64,000 nucleotides of DNA from Eubacterium sp. An11 (GCF_002161065.1 NZ_NFLV01000002.1:62001-126000); one strand, 5' to 3'. Positions 1 through 8,148 are shown, counted from the stretch's first letter. Notes: a model not told the origin generated them from the letters alone. Translations and numbers: made by a program.

Positions 1-117
1 GATTCCTGTCAGCAAAAAAAGCAGAGCCGGAAAAGCTCCTCCCTTAAAACCGAATGATATGGCGGCGGCCTCTCCAAGCACAAGTCCGGTCACACACGGA
101 AATAAAGGTCTTTTCAT
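1..117 (-). CDS. Probable ComEC/Rec2 N-terminus (partial)
   Basis: Only the first 39 codons are inside the window; the gene runs off the left edge. The ATG at 117 follows a strong GGAGG site with a 5-base gap. The visible residues (MKRPLFPCVTGLVLGEAAA, then a hydrophobic stretch ending LLFLLTG) look like the first membrane segments of a polytopic protein. The assignment rests mainly on context: comEA lies four genes upstream in the same direction and normally pairs with comEC, the DNA-uptake channel. This is an inference from neighbours, not from a seen domain. Confidence 0.5.
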   Translation of the reverse strand, partial: MKRPLFPCVTGLVLGEAAAISFGFKGGAFPALLFLLTGI

Positions 118-161
118 TATTCCTCCAAAGGGAGACGGCAGCTGCCGCCTCCGGATTTTAT

Positions 162-1136
162 TTAATTTTTGATACTTTCTACCAGAGAATAATTATTGGT
201 CATCATCAGATGAAATGAATCAAAATCTCTGAGAGACTTCATTTTCTCCCCTTCCACCGTAAACTGCACGGAAGTGGCATTTCCCAGGGAAGTGATCGTA
301 TTTACCATGGCGTATACCATCACCTTTTCTTCCACCCCGGGAAGAACATTTTCAATATCTTTGCTCAAATCCACATAACAGACACCGTTGTGGATCTGCG
401 TCTGATTGATGAGCAGATCAGATGGCAGAGGGCTCTGCGCCTCCAGTCCGTCCGGCACTTTCATAAGCTCCAGAAGAACCCTCGTCTCCATGGGCATATT
501 ATCTGTGGATTCCAGATTGGTTTTGTATTCCACCAGATTATCCCCATCCATATCCGCATAGTAAAGGGTTACCTTTTCGTCATTGCCAAACAGCTTCCCT
601 GCCTCTTCTTCCAGTATAAACGTATCTGCGTTCATGGCCCCGATCGGATTATCGTCGCTGCCTAAAAGACTGTCCCCGTTGATGGTAAAACGAACGGAAT
701 CCACTCCTTTGATCTGCACCAGGGACTTCACCACCGCGGCCCGGAGAAGAATCTCTTCCGAATCTTTCAGCTGTCGGTATCCGGCTCCCATATCCACGGT
801 TTCTTCCACCCCGTCAAGCACGATGGAATTCACAGCCACCCCGGCAGATATTGCCGGTTTATAGGTATCTGTACGGTTATTCTCCGTATCGGACAACCGC
901 GATACCACCTCATAGGACGCCATGAGTGCGTCGTCGGTGTTCTCCAGCGTATATTCCTCCGTATGGAAACCGTCGCCGCTGGCGTTCAGATAGTAAAGCA
1001 GAATGGTTTTGTCATCCGCTGTCGTCTCTTTCTTTGTCTCAGTGGAAGTATTCTCCGCCGATGCGCATCCGCCGCCGGCAGCTGCCAGCATCAGGACCAG
1101 AAGAAGCAGAGATATCTTTTTCAAACATGTAATCAT
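162..1136 (-). CDS. GerMN-domain lipoprotein
   Basis: This is a 324-residue exported lipoprotein. Residues 1-24 form a signal peptide ending in a lipobox (AAAGGGC), so Cys24 should be lipidated. Two tandem GerMN-like repeats follow (about 45-170 and 185-310), each carrying the hydrophobic LYY and R-x-L-L/V pattern of this family. GerMN domains occur in GerM and in lipoproteins paired with sensor kinases such as LpqB. It lies 19 bp downstream of the histidine kinase gene and has an AGGAGG-type site, so it probably belongs to that operon and may tune the kinase at the membrane. The exact role is unknown. Confidence 0.85.
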   Translation of the reverse strand: MITCLKKISLLLLVLMLAAAGGGCASAENTSTETKKETTADDKTILLYYLNASGDGFHTEEYTLENTDDALMASYEVVSRLSDTENNRTDTYKPAISAGVAVNSIVLDGVEETVDMGAGYRQLKDSEEILLRAAVVKSLVQIKGVDSVRFTINGDSLLGSDDNPIGAMNADTFILEEEAGKLFGNDEKVTLYYADMDGDNLVEYKTNLESTDNMPMETRVLLELMKVPDGLEAQSPLPSDLLINQTQIHNGVCYVDLSKDIENVLPGVEEKVMVYAMVNTITSLGNATSVQFTVEGEKMKSLRDFDSFHLMMTNNYSLVESIKN

Positions 1137-1155
1137 AACTTCATCTCCTCCTCAT

Positions 1156-2562
1156 CTAGCCCAGATAATTTAACGGAATACGGATAATAAAGGTTGCCCC
1201 TTCCCCTTCCTTGCTGTGTACACGTATGGAACCTTTGTGAAGCAGAATCACATTTCTTGAAATAGCAAGTCCGAGGCCAGTGCCGCCGGTCTCTCTGGAA
1301 CGGGCCTTATCCACCCGGTAGAACCGCTCAAAAATCTGCTCCTGGCAATCTTCCGGAATACCTACTCCGGTATCTTTCACCCGGATATAGAAAAACTTAT
1401 GGTCACCGTTCAGGGAAACGTCCACCTTGCCGCCGTCATGATTATATTTCACGGCGTTCTCTATGATATTATTGCAGGCCAGGGATAGCTTCACTTCATC
1501 TACTTCCGCCACCACCTGACGCATGGTCTCCAGACGGATCGTGATATTCCGCTGTTCGGCGATCGGTGAAATTCTCTTTAGGAGAACTTCCAGCAGTTCG
1601 TTGATATTGGTCGGCGCGATATTCAGATCCGCCGAGGTCTTGTCCATCTTGACCAGTGTCAGCAGGTCGTTGATAATCTGATTCTCCCGGTCAATCTCAT
1701 GGACGATATCATTCATAAAATCTTCATAAATCTCTGTCGGCACGTTCTCCTGCATGAGAAGGGAATCCGCCAGAATCTTCATGGACGTAATCGGAGTCTT
1801 CAGCTCATGGGAGACATTGGAGACAAATTCCTGCCGGGAATTCTCCAGCTCTTTGTAGCGGTTGACAATCCTGTTGAAAGATACCGCCATCCTGTTAAAC
1901 TCCTGAAATCCGACTTCCGACATATTGTCTTCCTGGTGTCCCTCGGCAATGATGTCCAGCTCTCCCTGCATGGTCTTAAAGGACTTTCTCATGAACATTA
2001 CCAGAAGGATCGTGACAATGAGAGTAATCAGAAAGAACAGTCCCGTAAGAGTCGCCCGCTGATCGTACAGGTAGGCGATCATGCTATGCACGTCATCCAT
2101 GGAGGCGAGCGCCAGGACCACGGCTTCGATATCTCCGTTCTCCTGGTTATAGGCACAGGAAATCACCTGCATATTATCACCGATAAAACTGTAACTCACA
2201 TTCTCTCCGCCGAAGGCCCGAATCAGTTCATCTGTCACATAGTATTGTCCGTAATTCTTATTATAAGTATCGGCAAGTATCTCAAAATGATCATCGATAA
2301 TCAGGATACGCCCGCCGATATCATTGGCAAGCTGTTCCAGCTCATAAATATTTGATCCTCTGTCATCCGATGTACTCGTCATGTTATACGCGTTTATTCC
2401 GTTCAGCATCAGCTGATTGGCCAGAATCCCGCACTGTTTTTCCACGTAGGACGCTTTCTGTTCCATCGCCTTCTTCTGATAGGAACGGACCATATGGTCT
2501 GTGGCAATGGATAGAAACAGATTAAATACGATCATAAAGATAACGCCCACCACGTAGGTCAT
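1156..2562 (-). CDS. Membrane sensor histidine kinase
   Basis: This is a two-component sensor kinase. It has an N-terminal membrane segment (about 1-20), an extracellular sensor region with a Cache/PAS-like pattern (about 25-165), a second membrane helix (about 172-192), HAMP, and HisKA with the phospho-acceptor motif SHELKTP near residue 251. The HATPase_c boxes are visible: N box IIENAVKYN, G1 DTGVGIP, and G2 GGTGLGLAIS. It is encoded directly after the response regulator. No good ribosome site precedes the ATG at 2562. The frame stays open upstream to an ATT next to the regulator's stop, so the true start may be about 11 codons earlier. The architecture resembles WalK/PhoR. Confidence 0.9.
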   Translation of the reverse strand: MTYVVGVIFMIVFNLFLSIATDHMVRSYQKKAMEQKASYVEKQCGILANQLMLNGINAYNMTSTSDDRGSNIYELEQLANDIGGRILIIDDHFEILADTYNKNYGQYYVTDELIRAFGGENVSYSFIGDNMQVISCAYNQENGDIEAVVLALASMDDVHSMIAYLYDQRATLTGLFFLITLIVTILLVMFMRKSFKTMQGELDIIAEGHQEDNMSEVGFQEFNRMAVSFNRIVNRYKELENSRQEFVSNVSHELKTPITSMKILADSLLMQENVPTEIYEDFMNDIVHEIDRENQIINDLLTLVKMDKTSADLNIAPTNINELLEVLLKRISPIAEQRNITIRLETMRQVVAEVDEVKLSLACNNIIENAVKYNHDGGKVDVSLNGDHKFFYIRVKDTGVGIPEDCQEQIFERFYRVDKARSRETGGTGLGLAISRNVILLHKGSIRVHSKEGEGATFIIRIPLNYLG

Positions 2563-2590
2563 GGGAATATACCGGAAGATTTTCTTTTGA

Positions 2591-3280
2591 CTAATCCTGG
2601 AAATAATATCCTACCCCCCATTTAGTATGGATATAAACCGGCTCGCCCGGATTCTTTTCGATTTTTTCTCTCAGGCGCCTGATATGTACATCCACTGTCC
2701 GCACATCACCCGGGTAATCATAACCCCAGACAATGTTCAGAAGATTCTCTCTGCTGTAAACTTTATTCGGATGGAAGGCAAGAAGTTCCAGAAGATCATA
2801 TTCTTTTGCGGTCAGCCGCACTTCTTTTCCATCGGTAAATACTCTTCTGCTGTCGCAGTCAATCTTGAGACCGTTTTTCTCCAGTATCTTTTTCTTGTCA
2901 TCTTCCGTTGTCTTTCTGGTACTCCTGCGCATGATCGCCTTGATTCTCGCCTTTACCTCCAGAATATTGAAGGGCTTGGTGATATAATCATCCGCGCCGT
3001 ATTCCAGCCCGAGTATCTTATCCATGTCCTCTCCCTTGGCCGTCAGCATGATGATTGGCATATTGGAGAACTCCCGGATCATCTGGCAGACCTCAAACCC
3101 GTTGAGCTTCGGAAGCATCACGTCAAGAAGAACGATATCATACTCGGTCTTCTTTGCCATCTCCAGCGCTTCTTCCCCGTCATAGGCACAGTCCACTTCC
3201 ATATCATCCTGCACCAGGGAAAACTTAATTCCCTTCACTATCAAACGTTCATCATCGACAACCAGCACTTTTTTTCCCAT
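2591..3280 (-). CDS. OmpR/PhoB-family response regulator
   Basis: This is a 229-residue DNA-binding response regulator. The receiver domain (1-120) has the acidic pocket (DDE at 9-11), the phospho-acceptor Asp in VLLDVMLPK, Thr in MLTAKGE and Lys in DYITKPF. A winged-helix Trans_reg_C domain follows (about 133-227; RLTAKEYDLLELL and VDVHIRRLREKIE). It should be phosphorylated by the kinase encoded immediately downstream. It sits 14 bp after comEA in the same direction. Whether this pair controls competence, envelope or sporulation genes cannot be told from the sequence. Confidence 0.95.
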   Translation of the reverse strand: MGKKVLVVDDERLIVKGIKFSLVQDDMEVDCAYDGEEALEMAKKTEYDIVLLDVMLPKLNGFEVCQMIREFSNMPIIMLTAKGEDMDKILGLEYGADDYITKPFNILEVKARIKAIMRRSTRKTTEDDKKKILEKNGLKIDCDSRRVFTDGKEVRLTAKEYDLLELLAFHPNKVYSRENLLNIVWGYDYPGDVRTVDVHIRRLREKIEKNPGEPVYIHTKWGVGYYFQD

Positions 3281-3293
3281 AATACACCTCGAG

Positions 3294-4112
3294 TTATACT
3301 GTAATCATATTTTTAATCTTTTCAAAAATGCCCTCGCCAATGCCGGAGACATTTTTGATCTCATCTATAGAAGAAAACGCACCGTTTTCTTCTCTGTAAG
3401 AAAGAATGGCCTCCGCCCTGGACTCTCCGATTCCGGACAGAGTCATCAGCTCCTGCGCTCCTGCCGTATTAATATTGACCGGCGCTTCCTCTGTGTCCCC
3501 GGTACTTTCCGGGAATCCGCTGCCGGAAGAATACTCTTTGGAAACATCCGGCGCACTGACTCCCTTACGGGATGCTCCGTCAGCGCCCGCTCCGGAACCT
3601 GCCGCCTCTTCCCGGGACGGCACATAAAGCTGCATGCCGTCCTCCAGCAGCGCAGCCAGATTGACCGCTGAGACGTCGGCCTTCTTGTTAAATCCTCCGG
3701 CGCTCTCCACAGCTTCTCCCGCACGGGTTCCAGCCGCAAAGGTATACAACCCCGGATTCTTCACGCAACCACAGACATGTACATAAATCTCTTTCTCTTC
3801 TGTACCGACCTTTCCGGCCTCTGTGGAAGCCGATGTGCTGCCGCTCTCTCCGGCTTCCGTGACAGCCGATGTGCTGCTGCTCTCTCCGGCTTCCGTGACA
3901 GCCGGTGTGCTGCCGGCCTCTCCGGGCTCTGCGGCGGCCGATGTGCTGCCGGCTTCTCCGGCTTCTTTTGTGATCACCGACTGTCCCTCCGGCACCGGAT
4001 GCAGGAATTCCCTGCATCCGCTGCAAAATAACAGCAGACAGAACAGACAAGCCGCAACGCTCCATCTCTTTCTCTGTACTCCGTACTTCAAGTTAAGAAC
4101 ACTCCTTCCCAA
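3294..4112 (-). CDS. comEA: ComEA-like DNA-binding lipoprotein
   Basis: This is a surface DNA receptor of the competence type, 272 residues long. A signal peptide ends in the lipobox LLFCSGC (Cys33), where ComEA proteins more often have a plain membrane anchor. A low-complexity stalk follows (about 45-105), built from four 12-residue repeats rich in Ser, Thr, Ala and Glu. Then come an SLBB domain (about 109-170; YVHVCGCVKNPGLY) and a C-terminal double helix-hairpin-helix (about 210-272) with INTAGAQELMTLSGIGESRA and NVSGIGEGIFEKI. The HhH pair binds double-stranded DNA. The comEC partner seems to be at the left edge, separated by a two-component system and a GerMN gene. Confidence 0.9.
   Translation of the reverse strand: MGRSVLNLKYGVQRKRWSVAACLFCLLLFCSGCREFLHPVPEGQSVITKEAGEAGSTSAAAEPGEAGSTPAVTEAGESSSTSAVTEAGESGSTSASTEAGKVGTEEKEIYVHVCGCVKNPGLYTFAAGTRAGEAVESAGGFNKKADVSAVNLAALLEDGMQLYVPSREEAAGSGAGADGASRKGVSAPDVSKEYSSGSGFPESTGDTEEAPVNINTAGAQELMTLSGIGESRAEAILSYREENGAFSSIDEIKNVSGIGEGIFEKIKNMITV
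3822..3965 (-). repeat. 36-bp tandem repeat inside comEA stalk
   Basis: Four head-to-tail 36-bp units encode the peptide series EAGEAGSTSAAA, EPGEAGSTPAVT, EAGESSSTSAVT and EAGESGSTSAST. The period is a multiple of three, so unit gain or loss would change stalk length without a frameshift. It behaves like a coding VNTR. Confidence 0.85.
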
Positions 4113-4194
4113 CCCGAAGCAGACGTAAAAATCCGTAATCTAGTATATAATACCTAAATTTCGTTTCAAATACAAGGGGGAAGGTTTATTTTAC

Positions 4195-4211
4195 TTTAAC
4201 TGGACCTTAAA
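4195..4211 (-). other. Possible remnant of a ydcZ 3' end
   Basis: These 17 bases match the 3' end of the DMT gene at 46672-46688 at 16 of 17 positions, in the same orientation. Read on the minus strand they encode FKVQLK and then a stop, as in that gene (FKVQLKS and stop). It could be the scar of a tandem paralogue or an older recombination event. A chance match is not excluded. Confidence 0.3.
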
Positions 4212-4245
4212 ATTATCAACGAATTTATGCCCTTTATAATGATTT

Positions 4246-4279
4246 TTTGTTACTAACGTGTTACTAACCGTTTCGTTTA
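4246..4279 (+). repeat. attL core (34-bp direct repeat)
   Basis: This 34-bp sequence, which contains TACTAACGTGTTACTAACCG, is repeated exactly at 46525-46558. The two copies bound all phage genes, and the integrase gene abuts the right copy. It is therefore the left attachment site. The core holds an internal TTACTAAC direct duplication (two copies ten bases apart), plausible as an integrase arm or core pattern. Confidence 0.92.
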
Positions 4280-4318
4280 ATTATAACCCATTTGGCACAA
4301 TTCTATTACATAAAGGCT

Positions 4319-5065
4319 TTAATCGTCTTTGCGGTTCAGGCCATCCGGTTTGATCAAATTACCATTCTTGGCCAGCTCAAACAGCGCATTTTTTACTTTT
4401 CCCTTTTTGCAGTTTGCAGCAGCAATCAGGGATAAATTATGTTCGCCGGCGCCAAAGCCACGTTTGTGCAGGAAGTCTTCAATTCCATCACAAGTATCTG
4501 GTGATTTAAGCGGCGCAAAGCACCCGTCTTTTTTCTCTGCCACTTTCGTTCCCTCCTCTGTAATCGTTTTCTTGAATTTTTCCCAGCCGCTGTTGTTCTT
4601 TCCAGTCCAGCGACCCGGGCAGGATTTTCCGTTGACATCCCAATGCCGAATCACTCGGCTAGCTGGAATATCATATTTTTCCATCAGGTATTTTGTCAGT
4701 TCCACTGTCTGATCAAACACCTTGTCCGGAACAGACCTCACGCAATTACACATCTCGATGCTGATGCTGTTCGCATTGGTGCATTTCTGATAGTAGGCGC
4801 CGGCACCGTTAGAACGGGAATAAAAACCGCCGACTGACCAGGCGACTGATTTGACCGGTACCGATTTGTAAACATAATTCCCGCCATCCACAAAATAATG
4901 GGCGGAGGCATTGCGGTTTGCGCCCTGAAAGTATTTGCAGTTATTGACCGCAGTGTCACCGTTATTTCCGGTGTAGTGGATCACAATGTACTTGATATCG
5001 TCCACGCTGCGGGTACCACCGTAATTGCTCTTGTGTGCCATCTCTTTTTTAAATTTTAATGCCAT
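4319..5065 (-). CDS. Endolysin: N-acetylmuramoyl-L-alanine amidase
   Basis: This is the phage lysin, 248 residues from the ATG at 5065, which follows AAGGAGAG. An Amidase_2 domain (about 5-150) contains the zinc ligand pattern: His in IVIHYTGN, His in SAHYFVD, and the late His-Cys pair in HWDVNGKSCPGRW. The C-terminal part (about 165-248) is a small cell-wall-binding-like region (GIEDFLHKRGFGAGEHNLSL). It should cut the bond between muramic acid and the stem peptide at lysis. It is the last gene before attL, and its start overlaps the tail of a small upstream gene, which suggests translational coupling. Confidence 0.92.
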   Translation of the reverse strand: MALKFKKEMAHKSNYGGTRSVDDIKYIVIHYTGNNGDTAVNNCKYFQGANRNASAHYFVDGGNYVYKSVPVKSVAWSVGGFYSRSNGAGAYYQKCTNANSISIEMCNCVRSVPDKVFDQTVELTKYLMEKYDIPASRVIRHWDVNGKSCPGRWTGKNNSGWEKFKKTITEEGTKVAEKKDGCFAPLKSPDTCDGIEDFLHKRGFGAGEHNLSLIAAANCKKGKVKNALFELAKNGNLIKPDGLNRKDD

Positions 5066-5070
5066 ACTGA

Positions 5071-5265
5071 TCACTCTCCTTCCGTTACGCAGATCTCGTC
5101 AATATCGGCCTGCGTGATATCCCCATAACCCAGTTTCGCCTTGACCTGAGAAATAAAATCAGCTATAGATATTTTCTTAATGTCCGATGATCCGGTTATC
5201 ATGTATTCCGAGTCTGACAGCGTACTGGTCGATGTCAGATCTTTGATCAAAATTCCCTCATCCAC
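5071..5265 (-). CDS. Small phage protein with ICVTEGE tail
   Basis: This is a 64-residue protein of unknown function starting at GTG, with AAGGGGTGA about 10 bases upstream. Its last residues (ITQADIDEICVTEGE) closely match those of the protein at 10751-10939 (ITQDDIDEVCVTTEQ), which lies just before the tail-fibre gene. Here it precedes the endolysin. The two paralogues probably share a small structural or assembly role at the tail tip. No known domain was recognised. Confidence 0.7.
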   Translation of the reverse strand: MDEGILIKDLTSTSTLSDSEYMITGSSDIKKISIADFISQVKAKLGYGDITQADIDEICVTEGE

Positions 5266-5272
5266 AATAACA

Positions 5273-5449
5273 TCACCCCTTCGTCGTTACAATTGGCCTG
5301 CCATCGGCCCTGGTCAGTATCTTTCCGGACGCCGTGGCCAGCCCGAAGATTGTCTTTTCTATTTTTACAGACAATCGTATCGCTCCCTTTGTCTGCACCG
5401 GGTTGGGCGTGATATTCACACCTGTTATCTTTACATTTGCAGCCGTCAT
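5273..5449 (-). CDS. Small hypothetical phage protein (58 aa)
   Basis: The ATG at 5449 overlaps the stop of the gene before it (ATGA), and the frame runs 58 codons to 5273. The protein begins MTAANVKITGVNITPNPVQT, a beta-rich pattern, and ends with KILTRADGRPIVTTKG. It looks like a short tail or baseplate accessory peptide. The tight overlap and the start of the next gene eight bases later support that it is translated. Confidence 0.6.
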   Translation of the reverse strand: MTAANVKITGVNITPNPVQTKGAIRLSVKIEKTIFGLATASGKILTRADGRPIVTTKG

Positions 5450-6030
5450 TCCATCACCCGCACTTCCACTGTGTCGATCAGCACCTCATCCGCAATGGTA
5501 TAGATCACCCGGAATTTATACGTGCCAGGTTCCTTCGGGGCGATGACCGTATCGATGATATGCTCCCGGATCACGCAGGTGCCGCTGTCTTCCGGCACCT
5601 GCTCACCCATCTTCTGCAGCACGTAAGAAGCATCCAGAATATTGAAATCATCCTTCATGGATGAACAGATCTTTAATTGCACGTGCCGGGTCTCGCCCAG
5701 ATCCATCACGATTTTTAAATTATTGATACTATCACCCCCATGACATAATCGCGCGTAATACTTCCCCGGCAGGATGTTTGTACTAAATCTATCCGGCAAA
5801 ATATCGGCCCAGAAAGGATACGGCTCCAATCGCACACACAGCGCATCCAGATCGACCGTTAAGATATACCGCGTCGTAAATGCCGTGTTCCCGTTATCAT
5901 CATAGGCTGTCAATTCTATAATGTAGATACCGGTCAGATTTTTGGGGATAACCGCCTCCCAGTCATCCCCCTGTACATGATTAAATATGATATCCTGTCC
6001 TTCCACCTTGCCCACCAATCTGATAACCAT
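5446..6030 (-). CDS. Ig-like-domain phage protein
   Basis: This is a 194-residue virion or surface protein. Residues 1-60 (WEAVIPKNLTGIYIIELTAYDDNGNTAFTTRYILTV) have the Trp start and Y-x-x-x-L/V-T-A-Y-D-x-x-G-N pattern of bacterial Ig-like folds. The second half (about 140-194) repeats a beta-rich motif (GTYKFRVIYTIADEVLIDTVEVRV). Four bases separate it from a larger Ig-repeat gene upstream. Such proteins often decorate tails or bind surface glycans. The specific target is unknown. Confidence 0.6.
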   Translation of the reverse strand: MVIRLVGKVEGQDIIFNHVQGDDWEAVIPKNLTGIYIIELTAYDDNGNTAFTTRYILTVDLDALCVRLEPYPFWADILPDRFSTNILPGKYYARLCHGGDSINNLKIVMDLGETRHVQLKICSSMKDDFNILDASYVLQKMGEQVPEDSGTCVIREHIIDTVIAPKEPGTYKFRVIYTIADEVLIDTVEVRVME

Positions 6031-6034
6031 AGGC

Positions 6035-6928
6035 TTAGTCCGTAACTTTGACGCGGATTACGAATGTATCCCCGGCGCCCACCGGGTTATCAACGATCTC
6101 CACGCTGACAAATACTGGTGCTCCAGTGTCTTTTGTCACATGGCGGACAATAGTCGTGCTCTTGCCGGCGCTGTCTGTCGCAATGACCGTAATCGTATTC
6201 TCTCCCTCAGTCAAGGTAACTGCCTTACTGAAAGAGCCGTTTGACTGTACTGTTACAGGGTCGCCATTAATGGTCACTGTCACAGGGCTGGACGTCGCGT
6301 CATTGGTCGTACCGGACACAGTCACAGTGTCTTCATTGGTCTTAAGATTATCGGCTGGCGACGTTAAGTTCAGCGTTGGTGCCACTGTATCCACGGTAAA
6401 CTGCACCGACTTCTGGGCCGCCGCATTTCCGTCATGGTCACTGGCATTGATGTAAATGGTATGGCTGCCGTCACCCAGCGCTGTCTCCGGCGTATACGAA
6501 CAGGTATATCCCTTACCGGATGGTGTCTTTGTAATGCCTGTCGATACCGCGCTGCCATTATCAATCTTGACCGTGATAGTATCCGGATCCACGCCAGAAT
6601 CATCGTCTGTGATACTAAACTGGATGGTCGGCTTGTTGTTTGTAAGATGTGCGCCATCAGTCGGGCTGTTAATCGTAATGACCGGTACAACTTTCTCTTT
6701 TACAACCAGCTGACATTCTTCCTGAAAATCGCCCATTGAAGCGTTGATGGTCGTATCATTGCCAGAATCATCTGTAGCTGTAATCTCCACGCCGTAATAA
6801 TGGCCAGGCTGATTGTAAGATGACGACGTTGGCGCCGTTGTCGTCGCTTCCCAGAAACCGGTTCCATCATTATAGGTCAAATTAACTGTCTGGCCGTTTA
6901 TTTTGGCCTTGACCGATTGTACTGCCAT
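6035..6928 (-). CDS. Multi-Ig-domain phage protein
   Basis: This is a 297-residue protein with about three Ig-like units: 1-75 (VNLTYNDGTGFWEATTTAP), about 80-178 (DDDSGVDPDTITVKIDN and YINASDHDGNAA), and about 182-270 (LTSPADNLKTNEDTVTVSG and ATDSAGKSTTIVRHV). This last unit is a Glucodextranase-B/Big_3-type fold. A partial fourth strand set ends the protein. It is likely a fibre or adhesin that helps binding to the host surface. Its ATG overlaps the stop of the holin gene, so it is co-translated within the lysis and tail cluster. Confidence 0.65.
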   Translation of the reverse strand: MAVQSVKAKINGQTVNLTYNDGTGFWEATTTAPTSSSYNQPGHYYGVEITATDDSGNDTTINASMGDFQEECQLVVKEKVVPVITINSPTDGAHLTNNKPTIQFSITDDDSGVDPDTITVKIDNGSAVSTGITKTPSGKGYTCSYTPETALGDGSHTIYINASDHDGNAAAQKSVQFTVDTVAPTLNLTSPADNLKTNEDTVTVSGTTNDATSSPVTVTINGDPVTVQSNGSFSKAVTLTEGENTITVIATDSAGKSTTIVRHVTKDTGAPVFVSVEIVDNPVGAGDTFVIRVKVTD

Positions 6929-7164
6929 TATTCACTCACCGTCCCTTCCACCTCTGGAATTCCGGCCACGCTGGTCAGTACCGACAACACCCCGGCCAGT
7001 GCTGCTGTGGATCCGACAATGCGCCAATCTACCGCCCCCAGTGTGACGGCGGCACCAATCGCGCCGATCGCGGACTGCGCCATCGTTTTGACTGCGCGGA
7101 CGCCGGCTTTCTTGCACCAATCTACTGTGTTTACGTCCATTCTAAATACGCTATTTTTAAACAT
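6928..7164 (-). CDS. Holin (r1t type)
   Basis: This is a 78-residue holin from the ATG at 7164, preceded by TAGGAGGTATAAAAAG. Residues about 12-32 are basic and amphipathic (DWCKKAGVRAVKTMAQSAIG). Two hydrophobic helices follow (AIGAIGAAVTLGAVDW and VGSTAALAGVLSVLTSVAG), the pattern of the r1t-type phage holins. It should open the membrane for the amidase. An upstream in-frame TTG is less likely because the strong ribosome site sits at the ATG. Confidence 0.85.
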   Translation of the reverse strand: MFKNSVFRMDVNTVDWCKKAGVRAVKTMAQSAIGAIGAAVTLGAVDWRIVGSTAALAGVLSVLTSVAGIPEVEGTVSE

Positions 7165-7177
7165 CTTTTTATACCTC

Positions 7178-7486
7178 CTACATTCCAATCAACTTAAATA
7201 TGTATCCAATGACAATACCCAAAATCACAGTCAAAACATGGCTGGCCGCAGCCCTCCATTTCTCTCCATCCCTCCCCTCCAGAACCTGCAGGCGCTCGCC
7301 CTGTGATTCCTGCTCTTTGACCATGCTTTCAATGCTCAGTGCCAATTTTTCCACGGATATCGTCAATGCTCCAATCTGCTTTGTATTTTCTTCCAGCAGA
7401 CCAATCCGTTTGTCTTGGCGGCGGTTTTCTTCTTCCAGCCTGCGGCGGAATTCCTCGTGCTCTGCTCTCGTGATCGGTGTATCCAT
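7178..7486 (-). CDS. XhlA-like holin accessory protein
   Basis: This is a 102-residue protein from the ATG at 7486, which follows AAGGAGGTAGAG. It has a long charged coiled coil (about 8-75; EEFRRRLEEENRRQDKRIGLLEEN) and one C-terminal membrane helix (VLTVILGIVIGYIFKLIGM). This layout matches the XhlA/hemolysin family, which works with holins in PBSX-like lysis cassettes. It lies directly before the holin. Confidence 0.75.
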   Translation of the reverse strand: MDTPITRAEHEEFRRRLEEENRRQDKRIGLLEENTKQIGALTISVEKLALSIESMVKEQESQGERLQVLEGRDGEKWRAAASHVLTVILGIVIGYIFKLIGM

Positions 7487-7543
7487 CTCTACCTCCTTCC
7501 TTGTGATCAAAATAAAGGCGGCCCAGAGGACCGCCGAATAATA

Positions 7544-8089
7544 CTATTTTGCTTTTTTGACCACGACGCAGCCGCCGTACCAGTCATCTCCGCAGCGCTT
7601 ACGGATTTCCCGGTCCACAGTCACAGTCTTATACCTGCCATCTGAAAAGCGCTTAAATTTCCGGCCATTCCACAGGATGACAGCCGTATGAATCGGATTT
7701 TTCTCCTCAAACAAAACCATGTCACCACGCTTTAATGCTTTTTTCATCTCCGCCTTACTGATTTTCTCATAAAATTTTGCCGGATTCTCCGGAGCCAATT
7801 TATTAATAGCTGCACAAACCTGCCGCAATGAATACTTTGCCTTTCCGTTCAGGTTATAGTGATCACGCATATATGCATAGCATTTCTCCATAGATTTCTT
7901 TTTGCCCACAAATCGCAGAGCCATATAGAATCCGGCCAGACTGCAGCCATGATTCTGGATAAAATTATCCGCAAAATCATGCTGAGATGGTACCGGTACA
8001 CTCCGGCCATCTGGAAATTTGATTTTATACGGATACTTTTTCTTCCTACTTGATTTCATGGTTGGAACAATATCAAACAATTTTCCCAT
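7544..8089 (-). CDS. C39-like cysteine peptidase / wall hydrolase
   Basis: This is a 181-residue protein. A putative catalytic Cys lies in NHGCSLAGFYMAL, and a later His lies in NPIHTAVILWNG. That order and spacing suggest a papain-fold Peptidase_C39-type domain. It has no signal peptide. Its place beside holin and XhlA genes suggests a second lytic enzyme or tail-associated wall hydrolase. It lies immediately outside the invertible locus, separated by a short hairpin. The assignment is by motif only. Confidence 0.55.
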   Translation of the reverse strand: MGKLFDIVPTMKSSRKKKYPYKIKFPDGRSVPVPSQHDFADNFIQNHGCSLAGFYMALRFVGKKKSMEKCYAYMRDHYNLNGKAKYSLRQVCAAINKLAPENPAKFYEKISKAEMKKALKRGDMVLFEEKNPIHTAVILWNGRKFKRFSDGRYKTVTVDREIRKRCGDDWYGGCVVVKKAK

Positions 8090-8102
8090 GCTACCTCCAT
8101 TA

Positions 8103-8118
8103 AAGACCCAAAGGTCTT
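8103..8118. terminator. Short hairpin at edge of invertible locus
   Basis: AAGACC and GGTCTT pair around a four-base loop, just outside recombination site 1. There is no clear U-tract, so it may be a weak terminator or simply a boundary structure. Confidence 0.3.
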
Positions 8119-8121
8119 GTG

Positions 8122-8148
8122 AAGGCTCAGCTCTTGATTAAATGGGAA
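8122..8148 (+). repeat. Recombination site 1
   Basis: This 27-bp site is the inverted partner of 8841-8867, with 26 of 27 bases alike. It includes CAGCTCTTGATTAAATGGGA. In the frame of cassette 4 a TGA precedes TTA AAT GGG, so translation cannot read in from the left. Confidence 0.85.
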
